This document shows positions 8,318 to 15,981 of a DNA stretch of 64,000 bases, piece after piece. Position numbers and translations under genes: made by a program. Location of the stretch: the NCBI GenBank assembly GCA_963814975.1, contig CAWFFB010000035.1, forward strand, positions 124,001-188,000. Reading direction: 5' to 3'. The notes beneath the pieces are model-generated. The model was given only the letters and a program-made list of their open reading frames with translations, ran no database searches and was not told the origin of the DNA. The stretch is from CAVUXJ01 sp963814975 (GTDB taxonomy: Bacteria > Acidobacteriota > Vicinamibacteria > Vicinamibacterales > CAVVIG01). Numbering within the stretch: position 1 is the stretch's first letter; each line of letters begins with the position of its first letter.

Positions 8318-8689
8318 TCAAGCGCGCGCCGCTGTTTTGGCCGCGCTCTTGGCCTGCTTGGCGAGGCTGGCGAAGGCCGCGGGGCTCGAAATCGCGAGCT
8401 CCGACAGGCTCTTGCGATCCAGCGTGATCCCGGCGTTCTTCAGGCCATTGATGAACTGTCCGTAGGTGAGGCCGTGCTCGCGCGCGGCGGCGTTGATGCG
8501 AACGACCCAGAGCCGGCGGAAGTCGCGCTTCTTGCGGCGCCGCCCGACGAACGCGTACTTGAGCGCCGTATCCACCGACTCTTTGGCTGCGCGATACAGC
8601 TTGCTCTTGTTGGCGTAATACCCTTTCGCGAGCCCGAGCAGCTTCTTGCGCTTGGCACGGCGAACCGTTCCCCGTTTGACACGCGGCAT
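8318..8689 (-). CDS. rplT: 50S ribosomal protein L20
   Basis: L20, an early 23S rRNA-binding assembly protein of the large subunit. It begins MPRVKRGTVRRAKRKKLLGL and contains the conserved YANKSKLYRAAKESVDTALKYAF and GLTYGQFINGLKNAGI blocks. I place the start at 8689 (123 residues), preceded by GAGGAG at good spacing, rather than an in-frame ATG 24 bases upstream. It lies downstream of rpmI and infC, the standard IF3-L35-L20 order. In other bacteria L20 represses this operon by binding its mRNA; no such site was identified here. Confidence 0.97.
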   Translation of the reverse strand: MPRVKRGTVRRAKRKKLLGLAKGYYANKSKLYRAAKESVDTALKYAFVGRRRKKRDFRRLWVVRINAAAREHGLTYGQFINGLKNAGITLDRKSLSELAISSPAAFASLAKQAKSAAKTAARA

Positions 8690-8802
8690 CTCAATCTCCT
8701 CGCTAATCGACAACCGGCTCTAGGCTTCGGTCGACAGGCTCTAGCCTGGAAGCAACGCCCGCGCGCGGACGAGCCTGAGCTCAACCCTCGAAAGCCCAAC
8801 GC

Positions 8803-9000
8803 CTATTTATAAGGCAACATCCTCGCGAGCTTGGAAGCATCCACGTCGGCCACCGTCGTCGTGCCGCGCAGCCGGCGCTTCCGTTTCCTCGTCTTGCTGC
8901 TCAGGATGTGCTGCTTGAACGCCTTGCTTCGCAGGAACTTCCCGCTCTTGGTGCGCTTGAAGCGCTTGGCGGCCCCGCGATGTGTCTTGAGTTTCGGCAT
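8803..9000 (-). CDS. rpmI: 50S ribosomal protein L35
   Basis: A 65-residue L35: MPKLKTHRGAAKRFKRTKSG, then HILSSKTRKRKRRLRG and the C-terminal MLPYK. All family hallmarks are present. It is the middle gene of infC-rpmI-rplT, with a 93-base gap to infC filled by an inverted repeat and a 113-base gap to rplT in which I see no gene. Confidence 0.97.
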   Translation of the reverse strand: MPKLKTHRGAAKRFKRTKSGKFLRSKAFKQHILSSKTRKRKRRLRGTTTVADVDASKLARMLPYK

Positions 9001-9012
9001 CTCTACCTCACG

Positions 9013-9086
9013 TGAACCGCAGAGCTCACACAGCGGCGCGGAGCCGGCGAAGCGCCGGCCGGGCTCGCGCGCGTTCTGCGGTGAAT
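9013..9086. repeat. Hyphenated inverted repeat ACCGCAGAG...TTCTGCGGTGA
   Basis: Left arm GAACCGCAGAGCTCACACAG and right arm GCGCGTTCTGCGGTGAATC are imperfect inverted copies flanking a GC-rich centre (GCCGGCGAAGCGCCGGC, itself a hairpin). It lies between infC and rpmI. Arms of the type ACCGCAGAG/CTCTGCGGTGA recur between genes of many environmental bacteria; their function is unknown to me. Confidence 0.55.
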
Positions 9087-9093
9087 CGTCGTC

Positions 9094-9669
9094 CTACCTT
9101 GCTGCCGCCGCCGCCGCCTTGGCCTTGCCGCCGGTCTGGGGCCGCCGGCTCAGGATGGTGTGCATCTGGTTGCCTTCCATCCTGGGCATCGATTCGGGCA
9201 CTGCCACCTCGGAGAGCTCCTGCACCAGCCGTTCGAGGATCCGCCGGCCGATCTCGGGGTGCGCCATCTCGCGGCCGCGGAAAAAGATCGTCGCCTTGAC
9301 CTTGTCGCCTTCTTCGAGGAAGCGCTCGATGTGCTTCTTCTTGAACTGATAGTCGTGCTCGTCGACCTTCGGCCGGAACTTGATCTCCTTGACCTCGATC
9401 ACCTTCTGATGCTTCCGGGCTTCGCGAGCGCGCTTCTGCTCCTGGTACTGGTATTTGCCGAAGTCCATGATCCGGCAGACCGGCGGCACCGCCGTCGGCG
9501 AGATCTCGACCAGGTCGAGCCCCTTCTGCTTGGCGATCGCCAGCGCCTGCGGCGGCGGCATGATGCCGAGCTGCTGGCCGGTATCGTCGATGACACGGAT
9601 TTCGCGGACACGAATACGTTCGTTGACGCGCGTGCGATCGTCGCGGCGGGGACTTCTGTCGAAAGCGAT
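9094..9669 (-). CDS. infC: Translation initiation factor IF-3, with a non-canonical ATC start
   Basis: IF3 binds the 30S subunit, prevents premature 50S joining and checks the start codon. The N domain begins RVNERIRVREIRVIDDTGQQ and continues LAIAKQKGLDLVEI; the C domain has FGKYQYQEQK and KVKATIFFRGREMAHPE. The first in-frame ATG (9561) would remove the first third of the N domain. Reading upstream there is no ATG, GTG or TTG before an in-frame TAA; the only sensible start is ATC at 9669, five bases after a perfect AAGGAGG, giving 191 residues (IAFDRSPRRDD...). Rare AUU/AUC starts are a known autoregulatory feature of infC, because IF3 discriminates against its own start codon. Confidence 0.93.
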   Translation of the reverse strand: MAFDRSPRRDDRTRVNERIRVREIRVIDDTGQQLGIMPPPQALAIAKQKGLDLVEISPTAVPPVCRIMDFGKYQYQEQKRAREARKHQKVIEVKEIKFRPKVDEHDYQFKKKHIERFLEEGDKVKATIFFRGREMAHPEIGRRILERLVQELSEVAVPESMPRMEGNQMHTILSRRPQTGGKAKAAAAAAR

Positions 9670-9689
9670 AACGGCCTCCTTGCTGCTTT

Positions 9690-9737
9690 ACGAGAGCTAT
9701 CAGCTGTCAGCTATGAGCGGTCCGCTGTCAGCTCGCC
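9690..9737. repeat. Heptad array (GCTGTCA words) at the end of thrS
   Basis: In phase from 9696: GCTATCA, GCTGTCA, GCTATGA, GCGGTCC, GCTGTCA, GCTCGCC. The stop codon of thrS (9711) lies inside the array, so the last residues of ThrS (ELTADRS) are repeat-encoded. This is one of the few places where an array enters a coding frame. Confidence 0.7.
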
Positions 9738-11675
9738 GACGGCCGCAGATTTTCCCTTGGTGACGATTTCGTCCTGCGTCCGGGCGATGAAATCGCTCAG
9801 CGAACTGCTACCCTGGTCGCCGCCGCTGCGTGTGCGCACCGCCACCGTGCGTTCCGCTGCTTCCCGGTCGCCCACGACCAACATGTAGGGTACCTTCTGC
9901 AGCTGGGCCTCCCGAATCTTATATCCAATCTTTTCCTGCCGCTCGTCGACCTTGGCGCGAAGGCCGGCGGCTGCCAGTTGCTCCCGTACGGACCCGGCAT
10001 AGTCGAGATGGCGGTCGGCAATCGGGAGCACGACAGCCTGGAGCGGCGCCAGCCAGAGCGGGAACGCCCCGGCGTAATGCTCGATCAGAATGGCGATGAA
10101 GCGCTCGAAGCTGCCGAAGATCGCCCGGTGGATCACCACCACCCGGTGCTCCGTGTTGTCGGCGCCGATGTACTTCAAATCGAAGCGCTCCGGCATCTGG
10201 TAATCGAGCTGGATCGTGGCGCACTGCCACTTCCGGCCGATGGCGTCGGTCACGTCGAAGTCGATCTTCGGCCCGTAGAAATTTCCCCCGCCCTCGTCGA
10301 CCGTATAGCTGTCCCCGGCCGTCTCGAGCGCGCCGCGCAGCTGCGCCTCCGCCTGATCCCAGGTGTCCTTCTCGCCGAGATATTCTTCGGGCCGCGTCGA
10401 GAGCTTCGCCTGAAACGTCATGCCGAGGTCGTCGTAGACACGGCGGACGAGCTTCAGCAGCCGCTCCACTTCGTCGCCGATTTGCTCCGGCATCACGAAG
10501 CAATGGCCATCATCCTGTGAGAACTGTCGCACGCGCGTCAGCCCCGAGAGAACGCCGGCGAGCTCGTTGCGATGCAACGGCGTCTGCTCGTGGAAGCGGA
10601 TCGGCAGCTCGCGATAGCTGTGCACGTCGCTCGCATAGAGCAGGTAATGGCCGGGGCAGTTCATGGCCTTCAGCGCCATGTCCTCGCCCTCGGAGCCCTG
10701 CACCTGGAACATGTTCTGCCGGTAGTGCGACCAGTGACCTGAGGTCTCCCACAACGCCTTGTTGTAGATGATCGGCGTCTTCACCTCGACGTAGCCGTTC
10801 GGCAAGACCACGTCGCGCATGTAGTTCGCGAGCGTATGGTAGAGCGTCGTGCCCTTGTCGTGCCAGAACGCCGCGCCCGGCGCCCACGGATGGAACGTGA
10901 ACAGCCCCAGCTCGCGACCCAGCTTCCGGTGGTCGCGCTTCTTGGCTTCTTCAATCTGCGTCAGGTACGCCTTCAGATCCTTGTCGGAGAAAAAGGCCGT
11001 GCCGTAGACGCGCTGCATCGGCTGGTTGCGCGCGTCGCCCTTCCAGTATGCGTTCGAGGTGGTGAGCAGCTTGAACGCCTTCAATCTGCCGGTCGTCGGC
11101 ACGTGGGGGCCGACGCAGAAGTCGATGAAGGTGTCCTTGTCCTTGATGGTGTAGCAGGAGACTTCGGCCTGCCCCTCGGTCTTCTCGTCGATCAGCTGGA
11201 CCTTGAGCGGTTCGCCGCGCTTCGTGAAGAACGCCTTCGCCTCCTCGCGCGGCCACATCTGCCGCTCGTAGACCGAGATCCTGCGACGCGAGTTCCTTCA
11301 TCTTCTGCTCGATCGCCGCGAGATCCTCGGGGACGAACGGGCGATCGACCACGAAGTCGTAGAAGAAGCCTTCGTCGGTGGCGGGCCCGATGCCGCACTG
11401 CACGCCGGGGAACAGATTCGTGACGGCTGCCGCCAGCAGGTGCGCGGTGCTGTGGCGATACATCGACAGCGCCTCGGGACTGCTGTCGGTGACCACGCGG
11501 ACCGCGGCGTCGCGCTCGATCGGACGGTCCAGATCGACCAGCTTGCCATCCACCAGACCGGCCAGGGCCGCTTTCGCCAGACGCGGAGAAATGGCTTCGG
11601 CGACGTCGCGAACGCGCGTGCCGGCGGGCATGATCCGGGGGATCCGTCTGGCAGTGTGATGGTGACTTCGGTCAT
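9711..11675 (-). CDS. thrS: Threonyl-tRNA synthetase (two frameshifts)
   Basis: ThrRS charges tRNA-Thr and edits mis-charged serine. The joined protein has about 655 residues: TGS domain (MTEVTITLPDGS, then PAGTRVRDVAEAISPRLAK), editing domain (MYRHSTAHLLAAAV, TDEGFFYDF), and class II core with the zinc ligands (NCPGH, SQDDGHCF) and IHRAIFGSFERF, followed by the anticodon-binding domain. One shift at about 11640 (a C-run) separates the first 12 residues. A second at about 11275 (SQD then ISVYERQMWPREE) looks like one extra G. The remaining 515 residues are intact. Start ATG at 11675. The mRNA leader carries a 12-unit heptad array and follows tRNA-Val. Confidence 0.92.
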
Positions 11676-11681
11676 GCGGCG

Positions 11682-11765
11682 CAGTTCACAGTTCACAGTC
11701 GACAGTTCACAGCGGTCGCCTTCCAACCTTCAGCTGTCAACTGTTAACAATCAACTGTCAACTAT
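11682..11765. repeat. Twelve-unit heptad array in the thrS leader
   Basis: Twelve consecutive words in one phase: CAGTTCA, CAGTTCA, CAGTCGA, CAGTTCA, CAGCGGT, CGCCTTC, CAACCTT, CAGCTGT, CAACTGT, TAACAAT, CAACTGT, CAACTAT. The array fills the spacer between tRNA-Val and the thrS start codon, ending 6 bases before the ATG. CAGTTGACAGCTGAAG-like self-complementarity (CAACTGT against ACAGTTG) gives limited hairpin potential. Confidence 0.85.
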
Positions 11766-11777
11766 TTGAGGGGCCTC

Positions 11778-11853
11778 TGGTAGGCACGGGTGGACTCGAA
11801 CCACCGACCTCCTGCGTGTCAAGCAGGCGCTCTAACCTCTGAGCTACGCGCCT
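11778..11853 (-). tRNA. tRNA-Val (anticodon GAC), CCA encoded
   Basis: The minus strand folds as a full cloverleaf of 76 nt. Acceptor AGGCGCG pairs with CGTGCCT (one G-U); D arm GCTC/GAGC; anticodon stem CCTGC/GCAGG with loop TTGACAC, anticodon GAC (reads GUC, valine); T arm GGTGG-TTCGAGT-CCACC. The 3' end A-CCA is genome-encoded. It sits between the HU remnant and thrS. Confidence 0.95.
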
Positions 11854-11946
11854 ACATCATGTAAGTACAGGTCGTAAGACGAACGGTCAGTATAACAAGG
11901 AACTGGTAAGTTGGGGAATGGTGGAGTTCTGGAAAGTCTCCGTGGT

Positions 11947-12060
11947 TCAGCAGACCGCCTGGTTGAGAGCCTTGCCGGCCGCGACGCGCGGCACGCGGCG
12001 CTTCGGAATTTGAATCGCCGCACCGGTCTGCCGATTGAGCGCCGTGCGCGCCTTTGCTAC
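11947..12060 (-). pseudogene. C-terminal remnant of an HU/IHF DNA-binding protein gene
   Basis: The frame here reads VAKARTALNRQTGAAIQIPK, then RRVPRVAAGKALNQAVC and stop. This is the C-terminal third of an HU protein: the family pattern has a KAR(T)xxNPQTG turn, IxIPA(K/R)xVP and AGKALK(D/E)AV. The N-terminal two thirds, including the dimerisation helices and the GFG strand, are absent: the remnant starts exactly at the stop codon of the S41 peptidase gene. No start codon of its own is available. Likely a deletion product, or an artefact of assembly at this junction. Confidence 0.6.
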
Positions 12061-13223
12061 GCGGCTTTTTTCGCGGCGACGCGTTCGAGGGCCTTGTCGA
12101 GCACCGGGTCGTCGGCCGGAACGGGCTGGCCGAACTCGACGTCGGGCTGATCGACGAGGACGGTCGGTTCGAGGCCCTTCTCGTGAAGTGGCTCGCCGGC
12201 CGGGGTGAGGTAGCGCGTCGTCGTGAGCCACAGTCCGCTGCCGTCGGGCAGCTTCACGAGCTTTTGCTGTGCGGCGCGGCCGATGGTGTGCTCGCCGACG
12301 AGATCGGCCCGGCGGTTGCCGACGAGTGCCGACGCGAAGAGCTCGGCGGCGCCGGACGTCCCGGTATCCACCAGGAGCGTGGTCGGCACGGTGATCGAGC
12401 CGTCGCCCGGCCGGGCGGCGATCGTCTCGCGCTCGAGTCCTTTCGTTTCCCGCAGCGCGATCGTGCCGCTGGCGACGAACAGCCGCGCGAGCGCAACCCC
12501 GAGATCGGGCTGGCCGCCGGAGGTCCGCCGCACGTCCACGATAAAGGAGGCCGCGCCAGCCTTCGTCAAGTCGGCTGCCTGAGCCTTGGCCTGGTCCGCG
12601 GTCTTCGGACCGATCGCGGCGATGCGCAGATAGCCCACCCCCGGCGCAGCCAGGCGGCCCGTGACGTCGGAGGCCGGCGGCGTTTCGCGCGTCAACTCGA
12701 CGACGTGCGGGTCGGTGGCGCTCCCGCGAATGATCGTGAGCTTCACCTTGGAGCCAGCCGCCCCACGCAGCGACCGCATGCCCTCGAAGACGGACATCTC
12801 GCGGGTTGGTTTGTCGTTGATGGCGCGCACGTAGTCGCCGGTCCTGAGCCCGGCCCTGGCCGACGGCGATCCGTCGCGCGCGGCGATGATGCGCAGATAG
12901 TACTGGCGGGTGAGATCGATGCCGACATCGCCGGCCGGGAGCGGGGCCGCGGCCTCGATCTGCTTGACCTGGGCGGCCGAGAGGTAGGCGCTGTCGGGGT
13001 CGAGGCTGTCTGCCAAGCCGTTCATCGCGCCGTTCATGACCTTCGCCACGTCGACCGTTTCCACGTAGTTGTTCGTAATCAGATCGACGACATCGTCGAA
13101 TATCTTGAGGTATTGGTATGTGCCCTCACGCGCCGTAACGCTGCTGAGCAACCCGCCGAGGATGGCGAACGTGACGACCGGCGCCGAGATCCAAATGACG
13201 ATGCGGCGGACAGTGGGGGACAT
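12057..13223 (-). CDS. S41-type carboxyl-terminal processing peptidase with an altered catalytic region
   Basis: A 388-residue S41/CtpA-family protein: N-terminal membrane helix (VIWISAPVVTFAILGGLL), helical cap (YLKIFDDVVDLITNNYVE), PDZ domain (LTRQYYLRIIAARDGSPSARA, AGLRTGDYVRAIND), then the tail-specific protease core (GVGYLRIAAIG, FIVDVRRTSGG). These enzymes normally cut C-terminal tails of exported proteins with a Ser-Lys dyad. Here the serine region reads VDTGTSGAAELFASAL, and the segment normally T-F-G-K-G reads HTIGRAAQQK, so the usual lysine position is Arg. Activity is therefore doubtful. The start (ATG 13223) is 2 bases after the stop of the envC-like gene, and coupling is likely. 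CtpA-EnvC pairing is common. Confidence 0.85.
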   Translation of the reverse strand: MSPTVRRIVIWISAPVVTFAILGGLLSSVTAREGTYQYLKIFDDVVDLITNNYVETVDVAKVMNGAMNGLADSLDPDSAYLSAAQVKQIEAAAPLPAGDVGIDLTRQYYLRIIAARDGSPSARAGLRTGDYVRAINDKPTREMSVFEGMRSLRGAAGSKVKLTIIRGSATDPHVVELTRETPPASDVTGRLAAPGVGYLRIAAIGPKTADQAKAQAADLTKAGAASFIVDVRRTSGGQPDLGVALARLFVASGTIALRETKGLERETIAARPGDGSITVPTTLLVDTGTSGAAELFASALVGNRRADLVGEHTIGRAAQQKLVKLPDGSGLWLTTTRYLTPAGEPLHEKGLEPTVLVDQPDVEFGQPVPADDPVLDKALERVAAKKAA

Positions 13224-13225
13224 AG

Positions 13226-14369
13226 TCACCTTTTCTTCAGCCATTGTAAGGGATCGACCGCCCGACCGTCGACCCGAAGCTCGAAATACAGTCCGGCCGA
13301 ACCCGTCAGAGCGACGCCCACCGATCCAACCGGCTGACCCCGCTCGACGCGCGTTCCACGAGCCACGGCGATATCCAGCAGATTCCCATACAGGCTGAAG
13401 GCCTGCGCGCCGTGATCCAGGATGACCAGGTTGCCGTAGCCGGCGAAGGTGTCGGCAAACGCGACAGTACCGCCGTGAATGGCGAGGGCAGGTGTTCCTT
13501 CGGCCGCGGCGATTTCGATGCCATTGGACATTCCTCGCCGGCTGGCCGTCCGCGGCGCCGAATCGCTGGCGGACCGAGCCTGGGACGGGCCAGTCGAGAT
13601 CGTTCCGGAACGCCCGTAGCGGCAGGACCGCGGGCTCGGCGGCCGTGGCGCCGCCGCCGATCTCCTTCAGCCGTGCCTGGAGACTCTGCTGCGCGCCCAT
13701 CAGCTCGCTCGCCAGCTGCGCGTTGAGATCGCGCTGCCGGTCTATGCCTTCGATGATGGCGTTGCGATCATCGACGGCGCGGTCGGCCACGACCCGAGCT
13801 CTCTCTGCGTCCGTGCGCAACGCCACCAGGCGAACGGCGCGTTCGTTGAGCTGGGTCCGGGAGGCCGCCAGGGACTCGCGGCGGCGCTGGGACGCGGCGA
13901 CGCGATCGCGATCGCGGCGAGCGAGCGCCGAGACCATGCGTGCGGCTGCCCCGAGGCGACGAGCGTCCGAGATCGAGAGCATCATCCGCAGATAGCGGCT
14001 CTGGCCGAGCTTGTACAGTTCCGCGAGCCGCGCGCTCAGCTCCGGCCCTTCCACCTGCTCCTGCTTTTCCAGCCGCCGGATTTCCGCGTCGACCGCCGCC
14101 AGCTCCGAGGCTGCTTGCCTGGCCTGCGCGGCGCTCTGGCGCAGTTCCTCCGTCCTGATCTGCCGGGAGAGCTCGAGCTGCCGCAGATCGCGAAGCAGGG
14201 TGCGCTCTTCGATCGCCAGGCGATCAGCTTCGTCATGCAGCGCCTGGAGGCGGTCGGTGGCGCGGGTCGCGAGCGTCTCGGTTCGCGCGCGATCCGGCAG
14301 CTGTCCCCCGAAAAGTGCTCCGGGCAACAGAACGAACACAACGAGCAGAACTGCAGAGGCGGGTTTCAC
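13226..14369 (-). CDS. EnvC/NlpD-like murein hydrolase activator, degenerate LytM domain (one frameshift)
   Basis: EnvC-type proteins activate amidases that split septal peptidoglycan. Parts: signal peptide (VLLVVFVLLPGALFGGQL), a long coiled coil (residues about 25-240), and a C-terminal LytM/M23 domain. The frame shifts at about 13535, after RFGAADGQPAR; the domain then continues as MSNGIEIAAAEGTPALAIHG, GYGNLVILDHG, SLYGNL, LYFELRVDGRAVDPLQWL. In active M23 enzymes these are HxGIDI, Y.HL and HLHFEIR. Here the zinc-binding His and Asp are replaced (NGIEI, LYGNL, LYFELR), which is the pattern of non-enzymatic activators. It precedes the S41 gene in the same operon and is divergent from ruvX. 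Confidence 0.85.
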
Positions 14370-14407
14370 AGGGTGTTTTGCGGCAGGAAATTATAACATT
14401 CAGTTTG

Positions 14408-14845
14408 ATGCGCATTCTCGGTATCGACGTGGGCCGACGCCGCATTGGGTTGGCGATCAGCGACCCCACCCGCACACTGGCGCGCCCGTTGACGGCGCTG
14501 ACAGTCGACGGTGACAACGGCCCCGATCGCGTGGCGCAGGAGATTGCGCGTCTGGCCGAAGAGGAAGACGGGCTCTCGGCGGTCGTCGTCGGCATGCCAA
14601 GCCGGCTCGACGGAACGCCGTCAGGACAGACCTTGCACGTGGCGCGGTTCATCGTCGCGTTGAAATGCCGGACGGCGATTCCCGTGTTCGAAGAGGACGA
14701 GCGTCTGACGAGCCGCGAAGCCGAGAGCCGGCTCGCCGTTCGAGAGCGCGACTGGCGCAAGCGGAAGGCGCGGCTCGACGCGGCCGCCGCCGCCATCATC
14801 CTGCAGGACTACCTGGATCGTGACGGCCATAAGGTGAACTCGTGA
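14408..14845 (+). CDS. ruvX: RuvX/YqgF-type pre-16S rRNA nuclease
   Basis: A 145-residue RNase H-fold protein: MRILGIDVGRRRIGLAISD (first acidic site), AVVVGMPSRLDG (second), and RLDAAAAAIILQDYL (third Asp). Family members process the 5' end of 16S rRNA and were earlier proposed as Holliday-junction resolvases. I chose ATG 14408 because the protein then starts at the conserved MRILGIDVG. Its end overlaps the next gene, mltG, by 4 bases (GTGA), implying translational coupling. Confidence 0.95.
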   Translation: MRILGIDVGRRRIGLAISDPTRTLARPLTALTVDGDNGPDRVAQEIARLAEEEDGLSAVVVGMPSRLDGTPSGQTLHVARFIVALKCRTAIPVFEEDERLTSREAESRLAVRERDWRKRKARLDAAAAAIILQDYLDRDGHKVNS

Positions 14846-15903
14846 AAAAAATGGCGCTCGTCGTGATTCTTGCGGTGTGCGGCGCGGGCGCGGCCGGCGC
14901 GTTTCTGCTGTACTCGCGGATGCACGCGCCGTTTCGCGGGTACCCAGGTCCCGATCTGCTCGTGGACATTCCGCCAGGCGAAGGTACCCGGGCGATCGGC
15001 CAGCGACTGACCGAAGCAGGCGTCGTCCGTGACCCGCTGACGTTTCGGGTGGCGCTCAAAGTGAGCGGAAACGCGCGTGGGCTGAAGGCCGGCGAGTACC
15101 GGTTCGACCGCCCGATGTCGATGCTCGACGTCATTGACAAGATCGCACGCGGCGATGTCGATGTCCTCAGCATCACGTTCCCCGAAGGACTGACCATTGC
15201 GGAGATGGCCGCGATTTTCGAGGCGCGGGGGTTCGGTCCGGCCTCCACATTCATCAGCGCGGCGAACGATCCTTCGGCGATTCAGGCGGTCGACCCGTCC
15301 GCAAAGGATCTCGAGGGCTATCTGTTCCCGGACACCTACGCGCTCGCCCGGCGGGCCCCGCCCTTGCAAGCCGTCCACGCGATGGTCGAGCGGTTCCAGC
15401 AAGTGCTCACGCCCCAGGTTCGTGCGGCTGCCGAGGCGCAGGGGCTGACCGTTCGACAGCTTGTCACCCTTGCGTCAATCGTCGAGAAGGAGACCGCCCG
15501 GGCGGACGAACGTCCGCTGGTGGCGGCTGTCTATTCGAACCGCCTGAAACTCGGGATGGGCCTTCAGTCCGATCCGACCGTGATTTATGCGCTGCAGCAA
15601 GGCGGGAAGTTCACCGGCAACCTGCGGCGGGACGATCTGCGCCTTGATTCGCCGTACAACACGTATCGATATGCCGGCCTGCCGCCTGGTCCAATCGCCG
15701 CGCCGGGAAAGGCGTCGCTCGAGGCCGCCGCGAATCCCGCGGCGGTGGACTACTTGTATTTTGTCAGCCGTAACGACGGCTCGCACGAATTTGCCCGAAC
15801 GCTCGACGAGCACAACCGCAACGTGCAGAAATATCAGGTTCAGTATTTCAGGGATCTGAGGACCGGAAGGGCGGGGGGCGCGGGTACAAGCTCGCCGCGC
15901 TGA
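14842..15903 (+). CDS. mltG: Endolytic transglycosylase MltG
   Basis: MltG cuts nascent glycan strands in the inner membrane and ends their growth. The 353-residue protein has an N-terminal membrane helix (MALVVILAVCGAGAAGAFLL), a LysM-like region (GLKAGEYRFDRPMSMLDVI) and the YceG core: DLEGYLFPDTYALAR, LVTLASIVEKETARADE with the catalytic Glu, LQSDPTVIYAL, SPYNTYRYAGLPPGPI. It ends DGSHEFARTLDEHNRNVQKY. The start is GTG inside the stop of ruvX, the common ruvX-mltG pair. Confidence 0.95.
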   Translation: MKKMALVVILAVCGAGAAGAFLLYSRMHAPFRGYPGPDLLVDIPPGEGTRAIGQRLTEAGVVRDPLTFRVALKVSGNARGLKAGEYRFDRPMSMLDVIDKIARGDVDVLSITFPEGLTIAEMAAIFEARGFGPASTFISAANDPSAIQAVDPSAKDLEGYLFPDTYALARRAPPLQAVHAMVERFQQVLTPQVRAAAEAQGLTVRQLVTLASIVEKETARADERPLVAAVYSNRLKLGMGLQSDPTVIYALQQGGKFTGNLRRDDLRLDSPYNTYRYAGLPPGPIAAPGKASLEAAANPAAVDYLYFVSRNDGSHEFARTLDEHNRNVQKYQVQYFRDLRTGRAGGAGTSSPR

Positions 15904-15938
15904 CAAGGCTCAAGTGTCAAGCCAAGGGACGCTTCTTC

Positions 15939-15974
15939 TCAGACTTGAGACTTCAGACTTCAGACTTGAGACCT
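15939..15974. repeat. Heptad array (CTTGAGA/CTTCAGA)
   Basis: Four exact in-phase heptads from 15944: CTTGAGA, CTTCAGA, CTTCAGA, CTTGAGA, then CCTGCGG. Only the fourth base of the word alternates between G and C. It lies between the converging genes mltG and nadK. Confidence 0.8.
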
Positions 15975-15981
15975 GCGGGCG

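Noticed and set aside
11778..11853. tRNA-Asp
   Set aside because: The anticodon in the loop TTGACAC is GAC, which reads GUC (valine); Asp would need GTC.
12057..14369. A single 770-residue EnvC-S41 fusion protein
   Set aside because: The middle (residues about 275-370) is non-sense Arg-rich sequence; the true LytM domain end and a stop are in another frame at 13226, and the S41 gene has its own ATG just after it.
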